A stretch of 64,000 bases of DNA from Schistocephalus solidus (GCA_017591395.1 WEDG01000997.1:1-64000), one strand, 5' to 3'; positions 9,841 through 22,522 are shown, numbered from the stretch's first letter. Numbers and translations are program-made. Notes: generated by a model not told the origin, from the sequence alone.

Positions 9841-10497
9841 TAACATATTTATTTTAACTGGAATATCTTCGATGTGCCTTATCCCATCTGGACGTTTGTC
9901 GCAATTCGTTTTCGTAGCAAATTGTCGGAATCTGGGACGGACTAAAGGAGTCTTACGGGTGGACACGACAGATACTTACAAACAAAAACTGGATTTATAT
10001 TCGCCTAACAACTACCGTTCATTCTACAGGAAGGCACTGCAACATCATAGCAAAGTTGTGCACATACATGGGGATAATGGTTGTTAACTGTGCCTAGATT
10101 CCACTGTTAGAAAACATATTTCTTTCTATGCAAATATGTTACTCACTTATTTATAGTAACATATGTATTTTAACTGCAATATCTTCGATGAGCCTTATCC
10201 AACCTGGATGTTCGTCGCCCTTCGTTTTTGCAGCGAGTTTACAGTGCCTGGATTGAACTGCCAGAGGACTTCATACGGGTGGACACGACTGCCACACTCG
10301 AACATAAACTGTATTAAAATTCGCTTGAGGATTATCGTTCCTTCTTAAAGTAAGGAACTGCTACATCATACAAAAGCTTTGCACATACATACAGATAACG
10401 GTGATACCTATAATTTAACATAGGTAAACATCGAATCTAGGCCGAAATTCGACTGTTAACAAAAATTTCTTTCTACTTGAATATGTTATTCACTACT
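9841..10497 (+). repeat. Two-copy tandem repeat, about 316-340 bp units
   Basis: Both units begin TAACATAT (9841 and 10157). They share blocks such as ATATCTTCGATG, ACGGGTGGACACGAC and GCACATACAT and end in a TTTCTTTCTA...ATATGTTA block. The units are diverged and carry no convincing coding frame. Nothing in them matches the LINEs of this window. Confidence 0.7.
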
Positions 10498-11112
10498 TTG
10501 CAATGACGGGTATTTAGAATTTAGAATTTATATTTGGTTAGCACCGGGAAGGTACGGTCTAAGCAAACATTAGTAACGAAATAAAGTTAGGACAATGTGT
10601 GCAGATAAAATGTACAAATTCGTAACTTGTCCTGCTATGTCAACAGTTAGCAATGTTTTAAAATTAATGGTGAACTAGAAAAAAATAGGCAGTGAAAATA
10701 AACTCCTACCATGAAAATGGAGGCAGAGTTCAATAGGCCTTCATTTTCGAATAGAAGGTAGGAGAAAAAAACTGCTTAGGAAAAAAATAGTCAGGTGGTA
10801 GAATAGGGTAATACTGCAGTAGCATTTCAAAATGAGATAATGAAAGGTCGAGGTGATTCGTTCTTGATCACTTAGGCGTATGAAACAGAATCTCACGAAA
10901 ATGCGTCAATGAACTTAAGTCCTCAGCATCATAGGATCCAGAATTGAATTCTGATGATGGTTAGTATCCAAAGAAACCGCAGCATTTAAGACTGTGGACC
11001 ACCGAATTTGTACGTCCGAATGACGTCATCGTTTGGAGGACGGGTGATATAAGGAGACATTATAGTTCATGGGCGTCTCAAGGTAGCGTAAATATAGTTT
11101 CAAGAGGGTTAC

Positions 11113-12700
11113 TCAAATTCCCGATGGTCCTTTCTCCGAGTCATGGGGAAAGCTACTGGGAAAAGATGAGGAAAATAAAAGGTTAATAGAATCAGTGTTA
11201 AGATAAATGTGCAGTCTTCGCTTGAATGCAGATAGACTAGTTAACGACCTAATTTCAATTGGCAAGTTATTCCAAAGAAAACTATACCTAGAAGCAAAGA
11301 AGAGAGCGTTTACACGTGGAGGATGCAGGGGAGGTATAATTAGTGCAGAATTTCTTAGGTTATAAGGAAGACTAACGGGGGTAATGACAGAAAGCTTTGG
11401 GAGAGTTGAACTATTATTAAGTCGAAAAAAAGGAGACAAAAAGCCTGCTTCAAGTCTCCTGACCCAAAAGAAATTTTTAGCTTCGTTAGCTGGCATCTTG
11501 TTGAGTAGGAAGTAGTTGAAAGAGTCGGAAATAGGAGTTTTTTTGTGAAATTTCTTTGGACATTTTCAATTTTTGAACGGCTAGATTCGTTCATCAAACC
11601 GAAGAAAAGGACAGCAAAATTCAAGAATGGGAAGTACAAACATACGATAAAGTCTTAATTTAATTTCAGGAAGGTAGAAATTATAAGAAATAAAGCCGCA
11701 AATCTGAGCAGCTTTGGCCGTAATTCTATCGGCATGAGGCGAAAGATCTAATTTATTGGTGTAGCTTAAGCCCAAGTCCTTGATGGAGGAACATTCAATC
11801 ATATGGCAACCTTCAAAGATAAGAGGTTGCGGCAGCCTTACAGGCCCAAAACTCATGTAGCGACACTTAGTAGGTGAGAACTCCATTAGCCATGTGGAGC
11901 TCCAGGCCGAAAAGAGCGTCTAAGTCTGAATGAATTTGTTCTAGGCACCGTTCGGTTGTAGAGTTAGAGAAGGAATACACGCATTTGAGATCATCAGCAT
12001 AAATAAAAGATTGAGAATGTTTAACTATCGATGAAATATCATTTTATATACAGTAAGAACAACAAAAGGACCTAATACGGTACCTTGAAGGACACCACTA
12101 ACAATCGGGGTAGCACTTGAGTATGAGGACCCTACTCAAACATTTTTGTTTTCGATCATTTGAGGTATGATCTAATAAAGTCAGTAAAGGGGACTACGAA
12201 ATCCTATAGCTTCTAGTTTAGCTAGAAGTCGTTTTATGAGGCACCTTATCGAATGCCTTACTAAGATCAAAATAGATAACTACTACAGATAGATGATCAT
12301 TACGAAGAGAGGTTAGTAGATTTAGAAAAAGACATGTGGCAGGTTTCACAAGAACGGTCCGGTAAGAAGCCGTGTTGGGAAAAAGTTGATAATTTTATTG
12401 CTTATGCAAAAATCCGTGATTTGTTTTGCAATTAGTTTTTTTCGAAGAGTTTAGCAAGAGAGGGCGTTTTATGAACACCGCGATAGTTATGAATGTCCGA
12501 GCGGGAACCAGATTTAAAAACTGGTATTATAATAGAAGTTTTTCCAATAATCGGGGAAGAAACCATTTTTCGAGAAATACTGAGAATAATTTGCTTAGTA
12601 AAGGTGGAAAATCCCTTAACTGTTTAATAAGTGAGTTTGGAATGTTATCAGTTCCAACTGAATGTGAATTTTTTTAGGTGAGCTATTTCTTTTTTTGAAT
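11113..12700 (-). pseudogene. LINE family C reverse transcriptase, broken
   Basis: RT motifs are spread over several frames: YFDLSKAFDKVPHK near 12260, a YADD catalytic box within SFIYADDLKCVYSF near 12010, then SPTKCRYMSFGP, IKDLGLSYTNKLDL, FVLPILEFC and the C-terminal VRRLEAGF...FKRRLHIYLN tail (11496-11113). The order is that of a CR1-clade RT. At least four frame changes prevent translation of the whole. The plus-strand copy at 24601-25505 has the same domains. Confidence 0.7.
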
Positions 12701-13055
12701 ACATGAAGGCGAGAAATTAATAGTTGTTAGAAGCGAATTTGAAAGCAGAGGAATTGTGGGAGTGGGGCTAGTTTCAGTGGTAAAGTGGTTGGCAAAAACG
12801 AGTTTAACAATTCTGCTTTGCCCCAAATCATCTGTAACAAATTTTTCTGTTACAGTCGAGTAAGGGCGGAGTTACATTCAGACGCTTAGCCGATGACCGA
12901 ACATGAAAGATTTGAGCAACAGATTTGGATGAATTGGCATCACTTAGTGCCCGAGACTCCCTACGCTTATCTCGCGCGAGCCTTATTCTCGATGCTAATT
13001 CAAATATTTGTGCAATCCTTAAATGAACTGACAAAAGAGCTTTTTAGATGAATCT

Positions 13056-13930
13056 TTAAGTTGCTTTCGTAATTTTTAAGTCTGTTCTGGAGAAAATGCG
13101 GAACAGTAGAAGAAGCTGTATGTGAATTAAAAATCTTAAACGGGATAAAAGCCTGGATTTTTTCTGTGAGGCTCTGCAATAGCTCACGGAAAAAAAGTTT
13201 AGATCGTTGATTGAGAATATGCTATGCCAATCTAGAGTGCTTACGAAATTATTTACTGTTTCATGGTTTATGTTAGCAAAGTCGAGGTTATTGCATTTAA
13301 CCTCAGGCTTCGTAAAAAGGGGAACTGGAAGACAACAGTGAATTATTGCGTGATCACTTGTAAATAGATCATGATGAAAATTCATAAAGAGAGGGTGGAC
13401 ATCGTTTGTAAAAATTAAATCTAAAATGTTGTCATTTCTAGTAACTGATCTGACCAGTTGGGACATGTTTGAAAAAGTTAATAGTATCGACCAATTTCTG
13501 ATGTTTAGGCGGAGAGGAATTGGCCTGCCAGTCAATGTCTGGCAGATTAAAATCGCCTACAATTATTTTGACATCAAACTGAGTGTCTGCAACTTTTTCA
13601 AATAGTTCACAGAGCTCGCTTTTCATTGCCTGAATAACACGGAGGATTATAGACACAGCCAATTACCGCTTTTTTTATTGTGCGGGAGGATGACTGAAGC
13701 AAAGCATACATTTCCAGAAAAGACGAAATGTTCAGATGAAAAAGGGAAATGTACAAAGGATGACTTAATATAAAAGGAGGCAACCACCGCCACGTTTTTC
13801 AGCGCGGTCTTGTCGGTACAAATTGAAATTATCTATAGCAAGCGTCGAGTCAGAAATAAGAGAGTGAGCCCAGGATTCAGTGATGCACAGCACATCTGGA
13901 TCAAGCTCAAAGGCTACTGTTCTAAGCTCA
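13056..13930 (-). pseudogene. LINE family C AP-endonuclease, broken
   Basis: VKIIVGDFNLPDIDW (13662-13438) is the catalytic GDFN block. In a shifted frame SVTRNDNILDLIFTND and FTSDHAIIHCCL (13535-13056) supply the final Asp-His. The more N-terminal strand around the catalytic Glu, near 13880, is frame-disrupted. The region belongs with the ORF1 immediately upstream and the RT downstream. Confidence 0.65.
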
Positions 13931-14114
13931 GCCATCTTATTTACAACTGACCTCGCATTGAGTGAAACTAAGCTGAGCGTATTCCTGAGCGGCAGGTTAC
14001 GCTCATCAGTATTTATAAAAAGGATAATTTGGTGGCGGAGAAGAAAACTGGAAAGAAGAAACGAAAGGTGGGAAACAAAATTGCTCTGGTCTACAATTTG
14101 TCGAAATGTTACTG

Positions 14115-15259
14115 TTAAAGAGAACTGAGATTATTGTACAGCGGCATATTTGGATGAAAACCTTGGAAGGGAAGGCTATATTGTGGCGTTTGAAAGATAG
14201 GGGGTGGCATAGAAATGAGATTTTTGAGGGACGTTAGCAAAAATTGGCGGAAAAACGTGCATTTGAAAAAAAGGAATAAATGATTTCGAAAAAAACTGGT
14301 AGCATAATTAGAAGCGTTAAATATTTGTGGATTTCGGACACTTTTTGGGTTGGGAAAAGATGCTAACGTTAGCGTTCGCAGCTGTTGTAGATGCTGAGGG
14401 GTTAGCAGGTTTCCCATCGGTAATGCCATTGCTGATTTTTAAAAGCCTGGATTAGCCACAGATTTAGATTTACTAGGAGTTTTTCTTAGGGTTAGTAGAT
14501 TTGGCAGGTATAGCAGGCATGGTTTGCTCTGGGATGAGAAAGAAGTGGAGTTGACACAATTTCCCTCAAACCAGAAACAAGGTTAACGGGTGAAGATTCA
14601 GCTGGAATCGAAATTCCTGTCGATCCGGAGGGCCGTGGGCTTGCTTTAGCTACAGGACAAACCTCTGAGATAACGTTTGGTATTGAAGGTGTAGACCAAG
14701 GCTTCTTGTTTGCTAATGCGGTTGAAACCCGACGTTCCATTTGGGTTTTATCCCTACAGATAAACAACTTGTTTTTCAAATATTGAGCTGAGTGCTCATG
14801 CCTAGAAAATAAAGGTCAACTTCAATCGCTGAAAAAAAGGTTTGACCAGAATAGGAGGGTTTTTACTACGGGAAGATAACCTTTTTAGCTTCAGCGACTT
14901 TAAAGTTAAAGCCGCACGAGTAAAGGTAATGAAATGCAACGTCCAGGGGGATTTTTACTCTTGGGAACGTTTTTTTAAAATAAAATGGAAACTTCTCTTA
15001 TGTCGGTCAAGTGACTCAGTACTGACCATGTTTATAAAAGGCTCTAGTTTCACGCATTGTTGAGAAGTGAGTGAAGACAAATTTTCCCTCAAAAAATGGT
15101 ACCAAGGATCGTGAAGAGAGAACCATATTTAGACATAAAAGGTATTAAAAGTTTTTCCAGGGCGTCAAGGTCTAATTTCGTCATGCTTAAGGTGGGTTGT
15201 TCTAGTGGAAGTTTTACGCGAAGAGGATGTTTGCGTCTAAGTACTGACTGGGGTTTCAT
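14115..15259 (-). pseudogene. LINE family C ORF1, broken
   Basis: The start ATG near 15259 opens a frame like that at 26572. Downstream, 14779-14492 carries CRDKTQMERR followed by a Ser/Pro-rich segment, and 14429-14115 carries Pro/Phe-rich sequence ending GFHPNMPLYNN. Families D and E show the same parts (LCRDLTPMERR; GYHPNMFLYNN). I recognise no named domain; a role as the element RNA-binding first protein is inferred only from position. Confidence 0.55.
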
Positions 15260-15832
15260 ATTGGTTTTTAAAATATAAGTACTTTTTCAAATCAATAATA
15301 CGAAGGAAAATTGTTACTAGTGACGTTTTGCGGAATAAAAAGATTTAATATTTTTAAGCAAGTCACTGCAAGCAAATATCTGCTAGGTAACGAGTTTAAA
15401 CTGAAAATAGAATTAGCGAAGAGGCTATGCAGGATGAAAAAAAATTATATCAACTGGTATACCAGTTACTACAAATTATTCTTCGCTGAAAATAAGGTAA
15501 ACTTACAAATTTTTTTCAACTTTATTTCTAGAATAAGCCTTTAGATACCGTCGTTTTGACGTAAATCTGCGAGAACTTTAATGAGGCTATGTAGGGTGAA
15601 AAAGTTTAAAAAAACTCTATATTTCTCCCTTTTTGCAATTGCAATAACTGCAGGTATGTGCAGCTGATGATGAGGTAGAAATACAATTAATTGTCAATAA
15701 TTAAGCTAATATTTTCTACAGGAAACTTAGAAATCAGTTGAAAATTCGAGAATTCACTTATCTTTAAATTTGAACCAAACCGCCTTCGACCTTGACCTTC
15801 GACTGCGATTTTGCAATTAACAGTTTTTTATT

Positions 15833-15891
15833 AATAGGGTCTTTAAAGGCAATGCCTATTACCCTTAAATATACTGAACTATACTGAACTA
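15833..15891 (+). repeat. Isolated LINE 3' terminus
   Basis: AATAGGG...AAAGGC...GCCTATT forms a hairpin followed by CCTTAAATATAC and TGAACTATACTGAACT. It is a plus-strand 3' end of a family A/B-like LINE, 5'-truncated to almost nothing, abutting the 5' end of family C. Confidence 0.6.
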
Positions 15892-16520
15892 AGGGTGCTT
15901 GGATTCCAATTGTAAATCTAACAGATGGGGCATATTAAACAGGTATTTTGAAGCGCAAGATGAAGCGGTGGGAGTGATATTTGTGAGCAGCGTGTAGAGA
16001 AAAATCTTCCGAAGTTTAGATGGCTGCTATATCATCTATTATAGTTCTTTTTGGACGTCAGAAGGTTATACCAAATGGTGTCTTCTGCCGATATAGTTTG
16101 CGTTCAGTTGACTGATTGGATGGTTGTCGGTAGATATTGTGGGAGTTGCCTCGTAATTAGGTCTGGTTACCTGCCAGACAGAGTAGTCAGTGAGGATTAA
16201 CTGCATCGAAATATATTGCCATAGGACAGACACCATGGGTAAAGATCAGTTAATACTGACAGTTCTCTTGGCCTGGTCCAAATTGTTGTGGTGAATGCTA
16301 CGATATTCCAAATAGCCAACACCATTCCTAAATATGCTTTATCATTGAACACGTGGAAATAAGTAAACCATAAACGAATTGCAAGAAGATACGATCGCTG
16401 GAACTTGACCTTTGGCTGACCTGAAGTTTCGGATCCTCGTTCGAACCCATCATTAGAGACAGGCGCAGATAAGGGTGATGAGGGACAAATTTTATTACTC
16501 GAAAGCACTGCAACTCATGG
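15892..16520. other. No gene recognised
   Basis: Short random frames only. The right part could be the diverged N-terminal half of the Penelope-like RT that follows, but no motif is visible. Confidence 0.4.
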
Positions 16521-17140
16521 ATGAGCAAAGCAACTGTTTCAGCATCTTCAATTTTGACTGCGGTTACAGACAGGCAGCTCGTCAGAAAATTCTTTAAGAA
16601 ACTTAAAGGGATAAGTCACTTGCCAAACATCGTTATGTTATTTTTTGACGTCAATCCTACTTTTATTTCGACTCCCAAGGATGTGAAAGTTGAGACCGTT
16701 GAATTATGCTTACGAAACAAACATGAGAATCGCCTTCGACACGCCTATTCGTCCAATGACTAAAGCTCGGCCTCAAAACGTACTACACGTTGGACGGAAG
16801 AATCTACGAGCAGGCAAAATGTACGACAAAGGGTTCACAAATATCGGGACTTATAGCTGAAGCGATCCTTCAATGACTGGAATCACCAGTATTCCGACAC
16901 CACAGACTGAAATCCTGGGTTCAATATGTGAATGACACCTTCGTCATCATTAAACGGGATCAGATGCTGACATTCAAGGAACACCTGAATGACGTCTTCC
17001 CGGAATATCCAATTGCTATCCAATTCCCTGATAGTCTCGTTTGCCGCGGATTGAGGCGGCCTATCAACTAAAGTATTCGGGAAAATGGCAAAAAGGAAGC
17101 AAGTATTGGACATCAACAGCAATCATTAAACTAACACGAA
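16521..17140 (+). pseudogene. Penelope-like element reverse transcriptase relic
   Basis: VMLFFDVNPTFISTPKDV near residue 40 is the first catalytic RT block in the Penelope style (family form: FDVxSLFTSIP). After a stop and frame change, SGLIAEAILQ, LESPVFRHH and YVNDTFVII follow; the last is the YxDD box with Asn in place of the first Asp. The block before SGLIAEA reads TTKGSQISG, a damaged form of the family's TPMGSPISG. It ends at the tail of a family D LINE. A telomerase-related RT of this class normally carries a GIY-YIG endonuclease downstream, which is absent here but present at 51577-52130. Confidence 0.65.
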
Positions 17141-17143
17141 CGC

Positions 17144-17531
17144 ATTTAAATAAATAAATAAATTGTATATTTAAGGCCCAGATATCCCCGTCATTACAAA
17201 CTTAGTATCGCGGTTTAAATAAATACAAAGTGATAATTGCTGCACTATGTGAACAGCCATATTAACAGCAGTAATGAGTTATATGGTAGGCATATCCAAT
17301 TCAGAACGATTTGCCATTTTTAAAACAATAGTCAACAATTTTTGACAGATACGGTGAACTAGAAAAGAAGCAGTAAAAAAACTCCTACGGTTTAATCGGA
17401 AGCGGAGTACGGCAAGCCACAAATTTAAAAAAAACTAGAAGAAAAAAAGCTTCACTGAAAAATTAATAGCTTGATCGAATGGGATAGTTTTGTCATGTTG
17501 CTGACGACGTATGAGGGTTCGGAACGCTCCT
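17144..17531 (-). mobile_element. Family D LINE 3' end
   Basis: The sequence matches 29705-30095 (tail of AAATAAAT repeats, then TTGTATATTTAAGGCCCAGA, then the 3' UTR). It is 5'-truncated at 17531, where a family C endonuclease begins on the opposite strand. The hairpin in the tail is mutated in this copy. Confidence 0.7.
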
Positions 17532-18106
17532 CGCTTAGTTTCACTCAATGTGAGATCAGTTGTAGATAAGATGGCTGAGCTTAGAACAGTAGCCTTTGAG
17601 CTTGATCCAGCTGTGCTGTGCATCACTTAATCCTGGGTTCACTCTCTTATTTCTGACTCGACCCTTGCTATAGATAATTTCAATTTGTACCGACAAGACC
17701 ACGCTGAAAACGTGGCGGTGGTTGCCTCCTTTATATTAAGTTATCCTTTGTACATTTACTTTTTCAGCTGAGCATTTCGTCCTTTTCTGGAAATGTATGC
17801 TTTGCTTCAGTCATCCTCCCTCACAATAAAAAAGCGTTAATTGGCTGTGTCTATAATCCTCCATGTTATTCTGGCAATGAAAGCGAGCTCTGTGAACTAT
17901 TTGAAAAAGTTAAAGACACTCAATTTGATGTCAAAATAATCGTAGGCGATTTCAATCTGCCAGACATTGACTGATAGGCAAATTCCTCTCTGCCTAAACA
18001 TCAGAAATTGGTCGATAATATTAACTTTTCAAACATGTCGCAACTGGTCAGATCAGTTACTAGAAATGACAACATTTTAGATTTAATTTTTACAAATGAT
18101 GTCCAC
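17532..18106 (+). pseudogene. Family C endonuclease, N-terminal half
   Basis: Reading in several frames, LSETK and the NLYRQDH region are followed by ALIGCVYNPPC and VKIIVGDFNLPDID. Two stops follow at once, then SVTRNDNILDLIFTNDVH. The piece is cut at 18106 by the family F insertion, and its last 121 bp reappear at 22610-22730. Confidence 0.6.
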
Positions 18107-18653
18107 GTCGTTTGAAATTGGTTTCGAATTTCATGTCCCTCGAGCCTACGAGTTTTTAGTCTCTACCTCAGTGTAGAAGACACGGTGCTGGAAAATTATT
18201 AAAGAATTGTCTTTATATTACTCTGAGTTTGTAAATTGCGACTTGGACCCTCGATCTTTGCTGCTTTCTGAAACTCACGCCGGCTATGTGCTCCCTGCAT
18301 CTGCTCTCAATCGCGGATGGGACTCAAACCAAAGGCTGAGTCCTTTCTTTTCATATTCTTATTTTTGAATATCCTAACTGACTCTCTGTTAATTTTGTGG
18401 CAATTATAACATGCAAAACTCAAGTTCCATAAGTTTATTGTCACAAAAAATTGGTCAACGACCTAGTTGCTTGGGACCATCTATCGGCGCCTCTACCCAC
18501 TCGGCCATATTGGCAGGGGATCTTGTTAAGCAATTTAATGGACAAGCAGAAAACAATTGTTACTATTGTTATTCTGCTATTTGTTAACCTCCCGCTTAAT
18601 CGGGTAAAATTTTAGCAAGCTTAACTAATGAAGCTTAGGAAGACGAAACTTGT

Positions 18654-19654
18654 ATGGGATGTTTCAGCCTCCAGCAGAAATTCTCAGGGATGGAGCAGGA
18701 AATAAGCAATCTAAGACAAGAAATAGATAACTTAAAAAAATCTATATCTTGCCCAACTGCTAAAAAAGCTCCTGTTTGTAATAAACCTACCACAAAGGTA
18801 AATTCGTATTCATTTATAGCTTCTTCAAGCTTACATAAAAGTCACATTAAACATATCGCGATTGCTGGACCCGGTAAACCAGAGGAATTTTCGCTACTTC
18901 CGAAGGGAGCACCATCTAGTCCTTGCGCCACTCCACCGGTACTTAGTTCGGGTAGCATCAGCACTAATCTGGCTTATCCGCCCATCGCTACATCACTGGT
19001 AGACGTTGCACCAACATGCGATGTGTAAGAGGTTGGCAAGTTTGTAAAGCCAAAGAAGAAAAGGTCTAAGAAGAACAAGTCGTGCAGAGATTTGGCTCCA
19101 GCCTGCCCAACACCCGGCTCATCTGGACCTATCAGGCAAAGTGAGCTGGGTACCAGTACTCACTGAGCTGAATGATCTAAGTTACAAACGGGCTCCAGAT
19201 TGAGTCGAAAACGGAATGTAGTCATTTAAGGTGCGGAGTCAGCTTAAATTATTCCAAAGGAGCGAGTTAAACATGACTTGGAACTCCTTCAATTGTACAC
19301 AAAAACGCTGCTGACATACGGCGAGTCCATTCACATTCTCAAGGCATATAGAAAGGGAAGGCTCTGTCTAAACCCGATTCAAATCCTCGACCAAGACCTC
19401 TTAAAATCATCTTGGAAAACGAAGCACAGGCACAGCTCCTGCTACAGAGAAAATCAACCCTGCGGGGTCCGCATTCTGAAGTGTTTTTTCAACCGGAATA
19501 TGGGTTGAAAGAGCGAATGAAAATGCGACAGCTAATAATAGAACTGGAAACACGAAAGACCAATGGCGTGCCAAATCTCAAAATAAGGGATGGACAGATA
19601 GTTCAAGTGAAAAGAGCATCTCTCTGGCCGAAGGCAGTCACCCTGATAGCCTAA
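18654..19654 (+). pseudogene. LINE family F ORF1
   Basis: It starts just after an ETCMGC motif comparable to DESCVGC in family A, followed by a coiled coil (MEQEISNLRQEIDNLKKS). A stop at 19026 separates a K-rich segment (KPKKKRSKKNKS). The second half (19278-19654, two frames) carries AQLLLQRKSTLRGPHSEVFF and a KMRQLIIELETRK helix matching the end of family A ORF1b. Two frame changes break the protein. Confidence 0.55.
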
Positions 19655-19684
19655 CTGTCCCGTTTCAGAAACCAAAAACTTGCC

Positions 19685-20907
19685 CACTTAAACTAATCGT
19701 CCTCAATGCCAGATATCTGCTTAATATGATGCCTCTGCTCCAGACTCTGGTTTTCATCCACCGCCCCGACATTGTAATAGTTACAGAGACATGGGCAACA
19801 CCCTGTGTATCCGACTCCGAACTCTCTATTCTAGGCTACGCTTAAATTCGGAATGATCGACACGAGGGCCATGGCTGAGGAAGCTGTATCTATGTTAGGC
19901 AACCACTTACATTTTTCCCATTGGACTATCGCCAATTTACCGCGGTAGAGGAGAGCTGTTGGCTCCGAGTAGTTCTAAAAGATAACTACTCTTTACTCGT
20001 TGGTAGTGTCTATCGCCCAACCAATGCCAGCGAAGATTACGATCTTTGTCTCTCGCTGGCATTTCACGCTGCAGCTGACTTAAATCTGAAGTACTGCTTG
20101 ATTGCAGGTGATTTTTATCTTCCTGATGTTCACTGGTTTCCAACTTCCGGTCCTGCAAAGTTCGAAAACCTACTTGAGGCCATAGATATAGGCATGTGGG
20201 ACCAGGTAGTTGATTTTCCCACCCGAGGATCAAACATACTTGATCTTATTTTTTGTAGAGGTTTTCAGCCATCGTCAGTGTCACCTTATAATCCACTTGG
20301 GAATTCTGATCATGCTTTAGCTCTTTCTACACTAGAACTAGAGGCTGCTGAAACGTTTTCCAAAAAATATAGCTTTTTCCGTGATTTCAGATCAGCAAAT
20401 ATGAGGGAATTGCTAACACACCTAAATTCCCATGACTGGACTAACTTCTTTGTATGTTCGGATGTGAATGTTTGTACTGATACTTTTTACAAAGTTCTAG
20501 GTCCACTCATTTCTCGTTTTGTTCGCCATAATAAAATAATCAATGTTAAGGATGAAGTCTACCTCCATTTATCATTCCGCCGTAGACTGCGTAGACTCTC
20601 CCGTCGTTTTCATCTACAAAATGACACCTCCGTCCTGCCCTTGATCCAGCAAATCTTTGAAGAGGTTAAGAGGCTGTTTGACGAAAAACGACAAGCCAAT
20701 GAGGTTACCTTTGCCGAAAACCCTTCGTTAATCGTTGTGAAGCTCTTTTCGCGCGCAGTAAAAGCGCAGAGAAAAACGCAGCAACCCGTACTTCGAGATG
20801 CCATAGAAAACCCAATAGCTGACGCTAAGTTGACTGCTGATAGCTTCAATGCTTTCTTGTCTAGAACGTTTAGTGAACATACTGTCGCTTCTTTCCTAAC
20901 ATCTTGA
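19685..20907 (+). pseudogene. LINE family F AP-endonuclease
   Basis: LIVLNARYLLN and IVTETWA (catalytic Glu) lie in the first frame segment. After a stop and frameshift, 19921-20907 is open for 328 residues with VGSVYRP, CLIAGDFYLPDVHW, SNILDLIF and LGNSDHAL (catalytic Asp-His). The third block reads GDFY where other families have GDFN, a substitution of the catalytic Asn that should impair nicking. The C-terminal part is the linker with the basic RRRLRRLSRRF segment. Confidence 0.7.
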
Positions 20908-20939
20908 TTTGGACCGGTAACGTCCTCGAAACCATAACT

Positions 20940-22522
20940 TTAGCCCCCTGGGATGTGACCGTAGCCATTCGGCGATTTTCGTCAATCATACAGTCCAGGG
21001 CCAGATGGCGTCCCGGTCAGCGTTCTAAAGGCGGATGCAAACGATATTTTTCCGTCCCTTCTGTATAAGATATTTAATCTTGCTCTTGAAAGTGAAACTT
21101 TCCCTATTTTATGGAAGGAATCGCACATACGGCCTATTCCGAAACACGGCCGACCTACGTCATTTGACGACTTTAGGCCAATAAATACACTACCAGCTGT
21201 CTCAAAGATGTTCGAGACCTTGATCAAAGGCAAGATGATGTGTCACCTAAGAGAAAATGACCTACTTAATGTGGCTCAGCATGGTTTTCTCGAAAAAAAG
21301 TATTGTGACACTTGCCAGCTCTTTTCTTCGATCATGTGCTACAATCTAGATACAGCGGTTTTGCAATTTACACCGTTTACTTTGATTTTACTAAGGCTTT
21401 TGATCGTGTTGACCATGATCTTCTTCTGCTGAAACTTGCCTCCTTCGGCATAGGTAACAAGCTTCTGAACTTAATATTTTCCTATTTGAATGCTCGCGCA
21501 CAACGGGTTAAAATTTCTGATGTTATCTCCAACCCCACGCATGTGAGGAGCGGAGTTATTCAGGGCAGCGTGCTCGGCCCGCTTCTATTTTGCCTCTTTG
21601 TCAACGATGTTCCTGATTGTTTTCAGTATGGTAGGCCCTTTCTGTACGCTGACGATTTAAAAGTTGCCTATCGATATACACCGATTCATCGCAACATCGT
21701 GCTTGAGCTCATAAAAACGGATCTTCAGGCCTTCGCTCAGTGGTGTCGCACATGGCGCCTCTCGCTTTCTTGGAAAAAGTGCTCCGTTATGGTTATTGGC
21801 GACAACCATCAGCTCCATCTAAGCATAGACGGTCACGATCTAAACGTGCCCGGAGTTAAAAAAGGATCTGGGCATATCATACTCTAGTAGTCTTAATCTG
21901 TCAGAGCACTGCGCCCTGATTGTCTCGAAAGCACGCCAAACTACTGGGTTTATTCTCAGAAATTTTAAAACCGTCAAAATTAGAATCAGCCTATATAAAA
22001 TGTATGTCAGGCCTAGTCTGGAATACTGCTCGTTTCTATTTAGTCTTCTGCACGCTAGTGAACGAAAGAAGATACAATCAGTCCAGCACTTCTTTACAAA
22101 AAGAGTTTTCTATTCAGATCACCGAAACCTGTCCTACCAACAACGCTGTGAGCTTACAAGCCTTGACCCGCTATGGCTTCGCATATTACAGAAGGGACAA
22201 TTTTAACTGTTTAAACTACTAAACAGTGGTACATTTAACCCCCTTACATCTCTGAGGCACCTCCACCACTCTCGGCGCACCACTCATCGAGATGTATTTT
22301 TATTTCTTCTTTTGGCACGCACAGTTAGATACCGAAAGTTTTTTTTCGGTAAACGCTTTAGCAATCTGGAATAAGCTACCTAGAAGTATCAAAATTCAGC
22401 AAAGCTATCCCTTGTTTACGCGAACTGTCACTAGTTTTCTACATTCAGGACACCTTCCAAAACTTTTGGGTGCTGACTTTTTTGAAGCTCTCTTCAGTTC
22501 TGATTGCGTTCACGAACTCTGA
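20940..22522 (+). pseudogene. LINE family F reverse transcriptase and tail
   Basis: SYSPGPDGVPV-like and LPYFMEGIAHTAYSETR regions are frame-broken up to 21200. NTLPAVSKMFETLIKGKM and QHGFLEKKYCDT follow, then an open 191-residue frame (21312-21887) with YFDFTKAFDRVDHD, GVIQGSVLGPLLFCLFVND and YADDLK, so the catalytic residues are intact. The CR1-type tail continues to 22522 in two frames (MYVRPSLEYC; VNALAIWNKLP). Confidence 0.7.

Larger units (their letters stand above)
10517..15810 (-). mobile_element. CR1-like LINE family C, near full length
   Basis: Reading 15810 down to 10517: 5' leader (about 15260-15810), ORF1 (15259-14115), endonuclease (about 13930-13060), RT (about 12700-11113) and a 580-bp 3' UTR ending in TAAATTCTAAATTCTA. 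The 5' limit is inferred from a block shared with the start of the copy at 28074. The 3' limit is inferred from the shared end with the inserted fragment at 23954. All coding regions have several frameshifts and stops, so it is inactive. The plus-strand copy at 17532-25857 supplies most of the missing frames. Confidence 0.8.

Noticed and set aside
17144..18106. Twin-priming inversion of one LINE
   Set aside because: The inverted endonuclease is family C, while the 3' end is family D, so this is better explained by two elements.
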